Source of the DNA: Symsagittifera roscoffensis
Lineage: Eukaryota > Xenacoelomorpha > Acoela > Convolutidae
NCBI RefSeq assembly: GCF_963678635.1
Contig: NC_087065.1
Coordinates: 67,423,374-67,487,373, forward strand
DNA length: 64,000 nt
Direction: 5' to 3'
A model generated the notes under the pieces. That model was not told the origin of the DNA. It was given only the letters and a program-made list of their open reading frames with translations, and searched no databases. Within the stretch, counting starts at the first letter, position 1; each line of letters opens with the position of its first letter. A program made the position numbers and the translations under genes. Positions 11,597-21,200 of the stretch are shown here, piece after piece.

Positions 11597-12408
11597 GGAT
11601 TTGGCAATTCTCGAGTTCTCAAGTTGGGCAGAACGGGTATCGTTAGAATCCACATTACATTATAGGAGATAAGTGTAAAATTGGATAAGCGAAATCCCCC
11701 AGTTTTGAGGAACGTTTTTACTTGAGCAGGCCTGGAAACAGGTCTACGGTTTTCTCTTGAGAGGTTTAGCACCCGGCGCTTAAAGTAATTTTTAGGCTTA
11801 AGAAGGGGGGCTAGAAAGGGGGGAGGTTAGAAGGGGGGCTGGTTAAGTTAGAGGTTGGCGGTTGTAAATTGTAAAAAGGGGGAAATTAGAGTAACTAATT
11901 AGTCGACATCGTTGACTTAGTTACATTAGAAATTAACACGCGTTGGTAATATTAGGTGGAGATCCAAAATTCAACTCGAGTTAAGACTGGTACGCTGGTT
12001 GGTTTGGTAGGGGGGACCGGATATAGACAGCTTTTGTGATACCCCATAAGATCACTAGTGGGGGGAGGAAAACGCGTGGCAATTAGGTACCAGACATTTT
12101 TTTAGACGAAAGGTAGACATTGGTCACCTTTGAATTTCAGGTGGGCTCATTTTTCTGTTTTTATTATTTTTCTTACTTAGATTTTTGTTGCATTTTAGTG
12201 AGGATTTGTGTTTGGTTTTATACGAACAGGTGATCACAAGATACCTGCGCACCTACATTGAAATAGAAACAACCAAAAAGAAGAGGGGGGTCAGCATTTG
12301 GCTTTTAAGAGAGGGTTTTTGGGAAAATTTTACTAGAGCTTGAGTGGTGGTACAAGGTACGGTGGTTCAAGAAGACCCTACAACGAGGAAGACACTCCGT
12401 GACGAGTA

Positions 12409-13155
12409 TTGGGACAGGGTCTTGGGACAGTGGTCTTGGGACAGGGTCTTGGGACAGTGGTCTTGGGACAGTGGTCTTGGGACAGGGTCTTGGGACAGTG
12501 GTCTTGGGACAGTGGTCTTGGGACAGTGGTCTTGGGACAGTGGTCTTGGGACAGGGTCTTGGGACAGTGGTCTTGGGACAGTGGTCTTGGGACAGTGGTC
12601 TTGGGACAGGGTCTTGGGACAGGGTCGTGGGACAGTGGTCTTGGGACAGGGTCTTGGGACGGTGGTCTTGGGACAGTGGTCTTGGGACAGGGTCTTGGGA
12701 CAGGGTCTTGGGACAGGGTCTTGGGACAGTGGTCTTGGGACAGTGGTCTTGGGACAGTGGTCCTGGGACAGTCTTGGGACAGTGGTCTTGGGACACTAGT
12801 CTTGGGACACTAGTCTTGGGACACCAGCCTTGGGACACTGGTCTTGGGACACTGCCCTTGGGACACTAGTCTTGGGATACCAGCCTTGGGACACTGGTCT
12901 TGGGACACTACCCTTGGGACACTAGTCTTGGGACAGTAGTCTTGGGACACTAGCCTTGGGACACTAGTCTTGGGACAGTAGTCTTGGGACACTAGCCTTG
13001 GGACACTAGTCTTGGGACGGTAGTCTTGGGACACTGGTCTTGGGACACTGCCCTTGGGACAGTAGTCTTGGGACACTAGCCTTGGGACACTAGCCTTGGG
13101 ACAGTAGTCTTGGGACACTAGTCTTGGAACAGTGGTCTTGGTACAAGGGTCTTAG
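12409..13155 (+). repeat. G-rich 13/14-base minisatellite in the leader of element B
   Basis: About 50 units of TTGGGACAGTGGTC (14 bases) or TTGGGACAGGGTC (13 bases) run to about 12790. Related units TTGGGACACTAGTC, TTGGGACACTGGCC and TTGGGACAGTAGTC continue to 13155. Two domains of unit types are visible, as expected from local unequal duplication. Runs of 13-base units at about 12603-12630 and 12683-12727 give four or more GGG tracts with 3-4 base loops, a G-quadruplex pattern on the genomic (+) strand. Confidence 0.95.
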
Positions 13156-13440
13156 GACACTAGCGGAGAGTACTGTGATAGTGACGAATAGTCTTGGGAC
13201 GGTATAGAAATTGAAGTCAAATTACAACAAGTGCGTTTTAAGACAGAACAAGACAAATCGAAATAGGTAGGGTTAAGACCAAATTAAGGAAAATTTTTCG
13301 GAGGTTTTAGAAAGAGAATTGGATAAGGTTTTTAACACGTTGTACAGAATTTGTTACCACAAAAAATATTTTTTTTTACCCTTAGAATAGAATCGTGTAT
13401 ATAATAAAATTGTAAATAAAAGCAGTTGTAAATAGAAATA

Positions 13441-16400
13441 ATGAGGCGGAGTAGGGTACCGGTGCTCGAAAAAAGGTCAAGTGGATCAAACACGAAATAT
13501 AATTCATCGCTGCGCGGAACGACATCAACGGGCCCAAAGATAACGAAGACGAACTTTTCAGTTAACATGGTCAACACAAGGAGTACAGCGGAGTACAGGG
13601 CGAAAGAGGACACGGAAGGGGAGCGAGTAGAACCCACCATCGAGATTGATCTAGAGACACCCGATCAAAGTGTGGATGAAACAAGGAAGATGGCGACAGA
13701 GTCAACTCCAATGCCCAATGCAGAGGAACCTAACCAGAAACCCATAGAGTTCTCACCGATAGATGACGCGGAAGATGCAATAGGCAACACCGAAGAAACG
13801 GTGAAAGAAGACTCTCAAGTAAAGAGGACATCTTTTACGGAAAAATTGGGAATAATGTTCGGAATAAAAACAAAAGAAAACGTGACTGAAGAACCAAAAG
13901 CAGAAAGAGCACGAACATTTGGGACAGTGAGCACGAAGACCTCAGAAGCCAATCCAAGAGAGGAACGAACTAAAGCAGAGGCTACGGCCGAAGAGAGACC
14001 GACAGCTGACCATGAAGAGACTACCATTGAGCTGGGTGACTTGTTGGCGAAATTAAATCAGATTGACAAAAGACTTAAGCACAGTGAAGAAGACAGAGAG
14101 GTGATAAAGAAGGAGATAAGATACAACAAGCACGAGTATCTAGACAGTTATTTTAACCTGGCTAAGGCAACAGAGGAGAGACTCAAGGAGATGTCAGACA
14201 AGGTAGAAGCCACCAATGAAGAACGAGAAAAGAACATCAAAACAGACATGCAACAGTTGAAGAACCGATATGATGATGTCAACAGCCAATTAGGGAGCCT
14301 GGAAAGGAGAATGGACACAATGAGCAAGAGTCAAGCCGAGAGTTCGTGTGCAATACAGGCGAAGTTGGATGCAATCTTGAGAGGTTCTACTCCACAAGAA
14401 AGACCGGCAGCGGATCGTACGCAAAGCACCAGGGTTGACTTTGTAGAACCACAAAGGAACAAACGGCAATCGACACCGTTGCCCTTAACCAGGGATGCGA
14501 TAAGCATAGCACCAACAACTGCGAAAACAATAATGAAGAATGGAACGTCGAATACAACGGCTGCTACGGGAGATTCAACAGCTAACAGCAACACAGGACC
14601 AGATGCTATGACATGGGCCAGCACTTGGGAGATGATGAATAGGACTCTAGAGGCCTTCGCCACGAGGAACACTGACTCGAGCGACAGGAGAGAGGGAAAA
14701 TCAAGAAAGACATTCAAGAAGCCAAAAGAATTCAAGGACGACTCCGATGGATGCATTGACACTTGGGTGGAAGTGATGAGATTACATCTAGAGCAAGACA
14801 ACTTGAGTGACGAAAGGCAAGCATGTACAGCCATACTGAGCAACTTGGAAGGAACGGCATTAAAATGCGTGGTCGCAAAGAAGGAGGAAGAACGCGACAC
14901 CGCGGACAAGATCTTCGAGATATTGCTGAATCGATTCGGGTCAGGCATGAAAGGCCACCAAGCGATGATGCGATTTGAAAAAAGAAGGCAGAGGGACGAC
15001 GAGTCAATAGATCGGTTCCTAGATGACCTCGAGAGCTTGAGAAGGAGGAGTGACCCAGAGGAGTCGACAAATAGACGGAACTTTAGCATTGCCTCGAAGT
15101 TCATCGATGGGGTGAAAAGTGATGACTTAAGGACAATGTTAGCAACATACTACACATTGTCGAAGGACAGCGCACCCACCCCAGAAGAAATGAGACAGAA
15201 ATCGAGAGAATACATGCTGATGAAACCTAAGAAGTACTCATATTCCGAAAACAGGAACACGCAAGGGGGAAGCCAACCCCAGAGGTCATCATGGTACAAA
15301 CCTAGAGATGATATGGACAAGCGCAGATCATGCGCGAACTGCGGGTCAGCGGATCATCATGTGGCTGACTGCACAACGTACAAACAAGGCATGAAGAGCC
15401 TAGGTTATGCACCGGATGAAGAGGATATGAGCCAGATGGAGGAACACGAGTACTATAACGGCTTAATCATCAAGATAGGCGCCAGATGCTTCTTCTGTAA
15501 CCAGGAGGGACACTTCAGAATGGATTGTCCCTTGTTCTGGGAAGCGGTCAAGGACCAGAATCACCCCAAACATAAGTTGGCATTAGCGGCGGTGCAGAAT
15601 CAGCGGAACAGGCAAAACGAGTTTGAATCTAGGAACTTGGGGGCACCAAACACCGAATTGCCGACGAAGACAGTGAAAGCTGTGACACATGTTAGCGGTG
15701 CGTTAGAGTCCGCGGCCGGAAGCTCTCTAGAGATAAATTATGAGAAAGCGGCGACGGAAGCAATTGCCAAAGTGAAACAAGATCTGGCTGCGAAAGAAAT
15801 AGAGCAACGACTAAAGTTGGAGATCGAAAGACAGAATTTTAACGAAGCATTAACCGGATCGAACTCAATACCAGAGGCTAGAACGGGCTCAATGAAGACC
15901 GGGAATTGTAACACCGTGAAAATGGTAACAGGTAAACCTTTTGGGATATCGAAAATCGGAGCAAGAATAATGTCGATAATCACAGTGGGCGGACACGAGG
16001 TAACCAGAAACTTGAGCGAGCCGAGCGACCAGACGATAATGCACATTGACGTGTATGCAGACTACTTGAGTGGAATAAGTCCACAAACGACTTCTAGAGC
16101 GCTCAGGGCACTACTCACGAGAGGGGGCAGCAAATCGGTACGTGTTGATAATAGGTACACTGAAGCTTATGGTCCACACGAGGTCATGCTGAATATAGAT
16201 GGAATCAACATCTATACAAAGACGATGATAACATGCGACGAAGACCTAATTGGACAAATCTATGTAGGGAAAGAAGAATTGAAAGTAAGATCGATCGGAC
16301 ACTGTGCCATGCTTGAAGAAGATGCAATGCACATCGGGACGGAAGCAGACGTGACAGGGCACGTGCTAGACATAAATGGCAAAAAGACTCAGTTGCGTGG

Positions 16401-18240
16401 ATTACTTGACACGGGAGCAGTCTTGAGCGTCATACCAATCGAAACATGGGAAAAGATGGGCTTTGACAAAGGTGACTTGATAGACTCGAGAATACGGCTG
16501 TCAGCTGCAAACAAAGGGGCCCTACGGGTGCTGGGCAGGACGCCGATAATAGCCCTCAATTTGGGGGAACGAAACCTGTGGATGAGCTTCATCGTGGTAG
16601 AAAACCTAGATGAATCTGACCAATTCATTTTGGGCAGAGACTTCATCAGGAATTTCGACGTAACGATTGATCTAAATAATGCAATGTTCAGGATACGGAA
16701 TCCGGATAGGAGGTACGCAATCAAACCGGTAAATTTAATAATGGCGAATGAAAACAAAGCACCGGTATTCTTGAGTAGGAGAGTGAGGTTAAAAGCTAAT
16801 GAAGCGGCAATCGTAAGCTTGAGGATGAAAAATTATAATGAACTAAGTGACAACAAGCAAGTGTGTATAGTTCCAAATCCTAATAGTCAAAGCGCTGCTG
16901 TTTTAGGAAGATCATTTTCGATAACGAAGAGCGGCCTCTGCGTCAGTGTCTTGTTAAATACCCTTGATATACCGATCACGATACAGAGAGGCAGGAAGCT
17001 GGGATATGCTTTACCGGTTAAAACTCGATATGAAACAATTGAAAACTCAAAACAAAATGAAGTTGTTGATTGTCCCAACCACAGGGACAAAATTTGTATC
17101 TTGAGACGATTGCAGAGAATAAAAGATTCTTCAGGTCTTATCAAATCACTTAAGTCAGAAACGGACGATGGGCTTTCGAGCTGTTCGAACTTTCCAGAGA
17201 GACCCACACTAGATGAAATGCAAATTGATAAACCGGTTCTGCCGGAGATTGAACATTTAAGGGGCAAACTGAAAGATGAACAGCTCGAAGCTATCAAGGA
17301 CGTACTAGAGCGAAACGAGGAGGTCTTTTCAAGGCATAAGGCGGATATCGGGTGTTGTAATTTTGTTGAACATGAAATTGAACTTGAGGAAAACGCGGTA
17401 CCACACAGGGAGGGGGCGAGGCGCATGACCCCACACAAATCGGACGCGTGTAGAAAAGAAATCGAAACGTTACTAGAGTATGACATGATAGAACCATCCA
17501 AGTCACCGTGGGCGTGTGGAGTAGTGATGGCCAAAAAGAAAGGCGACCAGTTAAGGTTTTGTTGTGACTTTCGATACCTGAACTCCGTCACGGTGAAGGA
17601 TGCCTATCCCATACCTAGAATTGATGAGAGCCTCTCGAAGTTAGGTGATGCAAAATTTTTTACGACTCTTGATTTAGGCTCGGCTTTTTGGCAGGTACCA
17701 TTAAGGAAGCAAGACAGGGACAAGACAGGGTTCGCCTGCGAGTTGGGTCTGTTTCAATGGAAACGGATGCCGTTTGGACTCTGCAATGCAACAGCCACGT
17801 TTCAGCGGCTGATGGCACACGCGTTGATAGGCGTGACGAAGAAGTACGGTAACCTGGTAATGTGCTATGTGGACGACGTGGTAATAGCAACGCCAACACT
17901 AGAAGACCACATCGAGAGGCTTGACGAGGTGTTCGCGTGCATGAAAAGATCGGGGCTGAAGTGTAAACCATCAAAGTGCGAGATACTCAAGGACTCGATT
18001 AAATACTTGGGCAGGATGGTAGATAAACACGGTATCAGACCTGACCCAGACGCCGTGGAAGCAGTCCTAACCTGGAAATCACCGAAGACGGAGCACCAGC
18101 TGATGAGCTTCCTGGGTTTCGCCAACTATTATAGAGAATTCATCAAGGGCTATGCGGACAAGGTATACCCGATGCAACAATTAATGAGACACAAGGGCAA
18201 GAAGTTCACGTGGAACAACGCGGCAGAAGAGTCATTCTAG
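13441..18240 (+). CDS. gag-pol: gag-protease-reverse transcriptase of element B, ending at in-frame TAG
   Basis: 1599 codons. ATG 13441 opens the frame; a second ATG at 13567 (MVNTRST) resembles many Gypsy gag starts and may be the true one. Gag is acidic and Glu/Lys-rich with a coiled-coil stretch around residues 200-300 and a retrotransposon-gag-like region at about 430-590. Two CCHC zinc knuckles start at Cys631 and Cys683. The aspartic protease motif LLDTGA has its Asp at 990. RT spans about 1300-1590 and carries the YVDD motif at 1476. The frame stops at TAG 18238-18240, inside the RT-RNase H connection, while homology continues in the same frame. Element A has a sense codon there. This is either a nonsense mutation or a readthrough site. 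Confidence 0.93.
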   Translation: MRRSRVPVLEKRSSGSNTKYNSSLRGTTSTGPKITKTNFSVNMVNTRSTAEYRAKEDTEGERVEPTIEIDLETPDQSVDETRKMATESTPMPNAEEPNQKPIEFSPIDDAEDAIGNTEETVKEDSQVKRTSFTEKLGIMFGIKTKENVTEEPKAERARTFGTVSTKTSEANPREERTKAEATAEERPTADHEETTIELGDLLAKLNQIDKRLKHSEEDREVIKKEIRYNKHEYLDSYFNLAKATEERLKEMSDKVEATNEEREKNIKTDMQQLKNRYDDVNSQLGSLERRMDTMSKSQAESSCAIQAKLDAILRGSTPQERPAADRTQSTRVDFVEPQRNKRQSTPLPLTRDAISIAPTTAKTIMKNGTSNTTAATGDSTANSNTGPDAMTWASTWEMMNRTLEAFATRNTDSSDRREGKSRKTFKKPKEFKDDSDGCIDTWVEVMRLHLEQDNLSDERQACTAILSNLEGTALKCVVAKKEEERDTADKIFEILLNRFGSGMKGHQAMMRFEKRRQRDDESIDRFLDDLESLRRRSDPEESTNRRNFSIASKFIDGVKSDDLRTMLATYYTLSKDSAPTPEEMRQKSREYMLMKPKKYSYSENRNTQGGSQPQRSSWYKPRDDMDKRRSCANCGSADHHVADCTTYKQGMKSLGYAPDEEDMSQMEEHEYYNGLIIKIGARCFFCNQEGHFRMDCPLFWEAVKDQNHPKHKLALAAVQNQRNRQNEFESRNLGAPNTELPTKTVKAVTHVSGALESAAGSSLEINYEKAATEAIAKVKQDLAAKEIEQRLKLEIERQNFNEALTGSNSIPEARTGSMKTGNCNTVKMVTGKPFGISKIGARIMSIITVGGHEVTRNLSEPSDQTIMHIDVYADYLSGISPQTTSRALRALLTRGGSKSVRVDNRYTEAYGPHEVMLNIDGINIYTKTMITCDEDLIGQIYVGKEELKVRSIGHCAMLEEDAMHIGTEADVTGHVLDINGKKTQLRGLLDTGAVLSVIPIETWEKMGFDKGDLIDSRIRLSAANKGALRVLGRTPIIALNLGERNLWMSFIVVENLDESDQFILGRDFIRNFDVTIDLNNAMFRIRNPDRRYAIKPVNLIMANENKAPVFLSRRVRLKANEAAIVSLRMKNYNELSDNKQVCIVPNPNSQSAAVLGRSFSITKSGLCVSVLLNTLDIPITIQRGRKLGYALPVKTRYETIENSKQNEVVDCPNHRDKICILRRLQRIKDSSGLIKSLKSETDDGLSSCSNFPERPTLDEMQIDKPVLPEIEHLRGKLKDEQLEAIKDVLERNEEVFSRHKADIGCCNFVEHEIELEENAVPHREGARRMTPHKSDACRKEIETLLEYDMIEPSKSPWACGVVMAKKKGDQLRFCCDFRYLNSVTVKDAYPIPRIDESLSKLGDAKFFTTLDLGSAFWQVPLRKQDRDKTGFACELGLFQWKRMPFGLCNATATFQRLMAHALIGVTKKYGNLVMCYVDDVVIATPTLEDHIERLDEVFACMKRSGLKCKPSKCEILKDSIKYLGRMVDKHGIRPDPDAVEAVLTWKSPKTEHQLMSFLGFANYYREFIKGYADKVYPMQQLMRHKGKKFTWNNAAEESF

Positions 18241-21200
18241 AGAATAAAGAAAGAGCTGTGTGAGGCACCAGTACTGGGTATGCCGACTGAGAAGGGGATG
18301 TACGTGCTAGACACGGATGCGTCAGTAGTCGCTATTTCTGGGATTCTCCATCAAGAACAAGAATGGAATGGGAAGACAGTCTTGAGACCAATAGCATACG
18401 GGAGCAAGGTCCTAAGTGACACAGAAATGAAGTACGGAGCACCGAAAGCAGAGATGTTCGCGGTGGTCACCTTTGTCGAAAAATACAGAGCATACCTAGG
18501 CAGTGAGCCCTTCAAGCTGCGAGTCGACAACCGAGCACTAAGCTGGCTGAAAACGTACTCAATGGACCAGAGCTATATTGGGAGGTGGATAGTTCGCTTG
18601 GATGGATACAACATGATAATTGAGCACAGAACACGAGATAAACATCAAAATGCTGACAGCTTGAGTAAGAAGACGGAGTTCTACGAGAGGCAAGAACAAA
18701 GAGAGGCGGACAGACCTGAGATCAAAGACGGCTTCTCCTTTATGGACAAAGAAACGTACGACAGTCTTCCACTCACGAGATGGCTGGACAAATCAGGCAA
18801 ACCGATAGAAGATCATCCCGAATCGCCGAAAGAGCCTCTTGAAAAGACCATCTTGAAGAAAAATAGAGGGATTCCGATAGGAATAATGCTCAAGTCCAAG
18901 ATCGTGAGGGAGACACTCAAGGCAAAAGGTTATGATCTCACCCAGGTAGAGGAGGGAACGGTCCGAATAGATGAAGACTTAATGAGGTTGCTTGAGAAAC
19001 TATCAGATGACAAACCCGTGATCCAAGGGAAAGGTCAGGAGGCACCGGAACTAAACATACTTCGGAGAGAAGAAACAGTGAACAATACTGACGTCTCAAA
19101 AGGAAGCATCACTGATAGCAAGGAAGTTGTGCGATCACTAGTTGAAAAAATCCCCGACAAAATTCTGGAGCAGACAAAAGTCAGGGATAAGAAAGTAACA
19201 TTCAGAGAAGAAGTTGAACACCTGGGACTAGATCAAGAGTCCGGGGAGTGGTCCAGATTCATGGAAGAAGACGAAACCGGAGAAGGGAAATTGTCCGGGG
19301 AGCGTGAAGAATGGGATGAAGACTCGGATGAGAGCAGCGAAGACCAAGACAGTCTATGCATGATACTGGCGGAAGAGAAGATAAGACAGCACGACAGGGA
19401 ATTACAGACGGATCCATCTTCAGGGACGTACAATCTGGAAACACAAGAGGTACGAGGTGGTGAAGAGCTCGAGAAAATAGCAGTTTCAAGAAAACCACTA
19501 AGGGAACTATCGTGCAACTCAAACGTCAGAACGAATCTGGTACCAGAAGACGACATGAAAATCGTGAAAAGGATGATATGTGTGAAGCTGGGTGATGACA
19601 CCCACAACCCTGGTGAAATGAATGGACAGATCATGGCGCTAAAGGAGCACGTTAAGGCGAGATACAGGCTGTCTGACCTAATAAGGGCCCAGAAGAATGA
19701 CAAAATGACAAGTAACCTCTCCAAATGGATCCATTCGGGAGTCAAGGAGAAGGGGGAACTTGAGGAAGACAGCTACAAGATCTTGAGCCAGTTCTACAAG
19801 GAAAAGAGAGATTTACTTTATCACACAGCTGAAGGGGTGGTAGCGTGCAAGAGAAGAGATGAGGAAAAAATATTACACAAACACAACCTCATCATACTAC
19901 CACAATTGTACCAAACGGAGGTGCTTTTCAGATCACACGACCAGATGGGCCACCAGGGGATAGATAAAGTACAACAAAGGATACTTCACAGGTTTGATTG
20001 GCCGGGAATGAGAAAAGCTTGCGAGAGATGGGTGAATGCCTGCCTAGCATGCCTTCAAGTAAAAGACCCAAGGAAGATGAAGTTTCCCCTCAAGTCTGTC
20101 GAGAGCTCGGAATTCAATGAAGTGGTGCAGATAGACCATCAGAAAATCTGCATGACGGAGTCGGGTTATAACCAAATACTAGTTATAATAGATCACTTCA
20201 CCAAGTTGGCGGAAGCGGTTCCGTGCCAGACAGCCTCGGCAGAGGAGACATGTGATCACCTGATAACGCATTGGATATCGCGGTATGGTTGTCCAATGAC
20301 TTTCCAGTCGGACAACGGCAAGGCTTTCGTGGGGGACTTGACAAAAGAATTGATGAAGAGATCACACATTGCTCAAGCGCACTCGACGACCTATCATCCA
20401 CAGACCAATGGGTTGGTAGAGAGACAGAACAGGACACTGGTCAACATGCTCAGGGTGTACTGCTCGAGATACATGACGGACTGGGACAAATACCTGCCAC
20501 AGGTAGTAGGAGCCTATAATAGCACTCAGCACTCAACGACGGGTATCAGTCCTTTCATGATGTTGACAGGCAGGGAAAGGGCAATGCCTATAACATTCTT
20601 TTACCCGGAGTACGAGGGGAAGAGGACGTCACCTCAAGCATACGTGAAGGAAGCGATCAAAAGACAACAAGAGCTAAACGAGCTATGTCGGAGAAACACG
20701 GCGCAAGCGCAAATGAGGCAACGCAAGAAATATGACGAAAAGATACTAAGAGCAAAGCCATACGAAGTGGGCCAATACGTGTGGGTCTTCCAAAATGTCA
20801 TACCGCCCAAGGGAACAAAGAAACTACTCAAGAAATGGAGAGGACCGTTCATGATTACGGAAGTACATCAACAAGGACGGTTCTATCGCTTGAGTACAGG
20901 GCGAGCAGCACATTACGAAAATCTGAAGCCTCATGTCCCGTCCCCGGAGGACTGGTGCCTACCAAGAGACATGGAAGGTCTTGAGTACCTGGTGGTGGAA
21001 CCAGCGTGCGAAGTGAATGAGAAAGGCACTAGAGAGAAAAATGATGGTAATGAGAACTTGAGTTTGGACGACAACGAAAAGATAGAAGTGGAGTCGGATG
21101 CAGGTTCATTTGTAGAAGAAGACTGGAACGACCCAGAGCAAAACGAGGTACCGAAGTGGATGGAGCCGGATCGACCAACACCACCGGAAACCAGGACTGG

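Larger units (their letters stand above)
11003..13440 (+). other. Long 5' leader of element B
   Basis: About 2.4 kb between the primer site and gag without a supported gene. It contains an A-rich stretch at 11190-11300, two 68-base direct repeats at 11461-11596, several runs of G (for example 11800-11880 and 12008-12070) and the minisatellite at 12409-13155. Open frames across the minisatellite are a by-product of the repeat and exist on both strands. Confidence 0.6.

Noticed and set aside
12305-13118. Long open frames on both strands (100-177 codons) through the minisatellite
   Set aside because: A 13/14-base repeat without stop codons is open in several frames on both strands; the Ser-Trp-Asp/Gly-Thr-Val peptides are a by-product of the repeat.
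14331-15104. Minus-strand frame of 257 codons opposite gag
   Set aside because: It mirrors the codon bias of the clearly coding + strand and has no recognised features. The same applies to other minus-strand frames opposite pol, ORF2 and ORF3.
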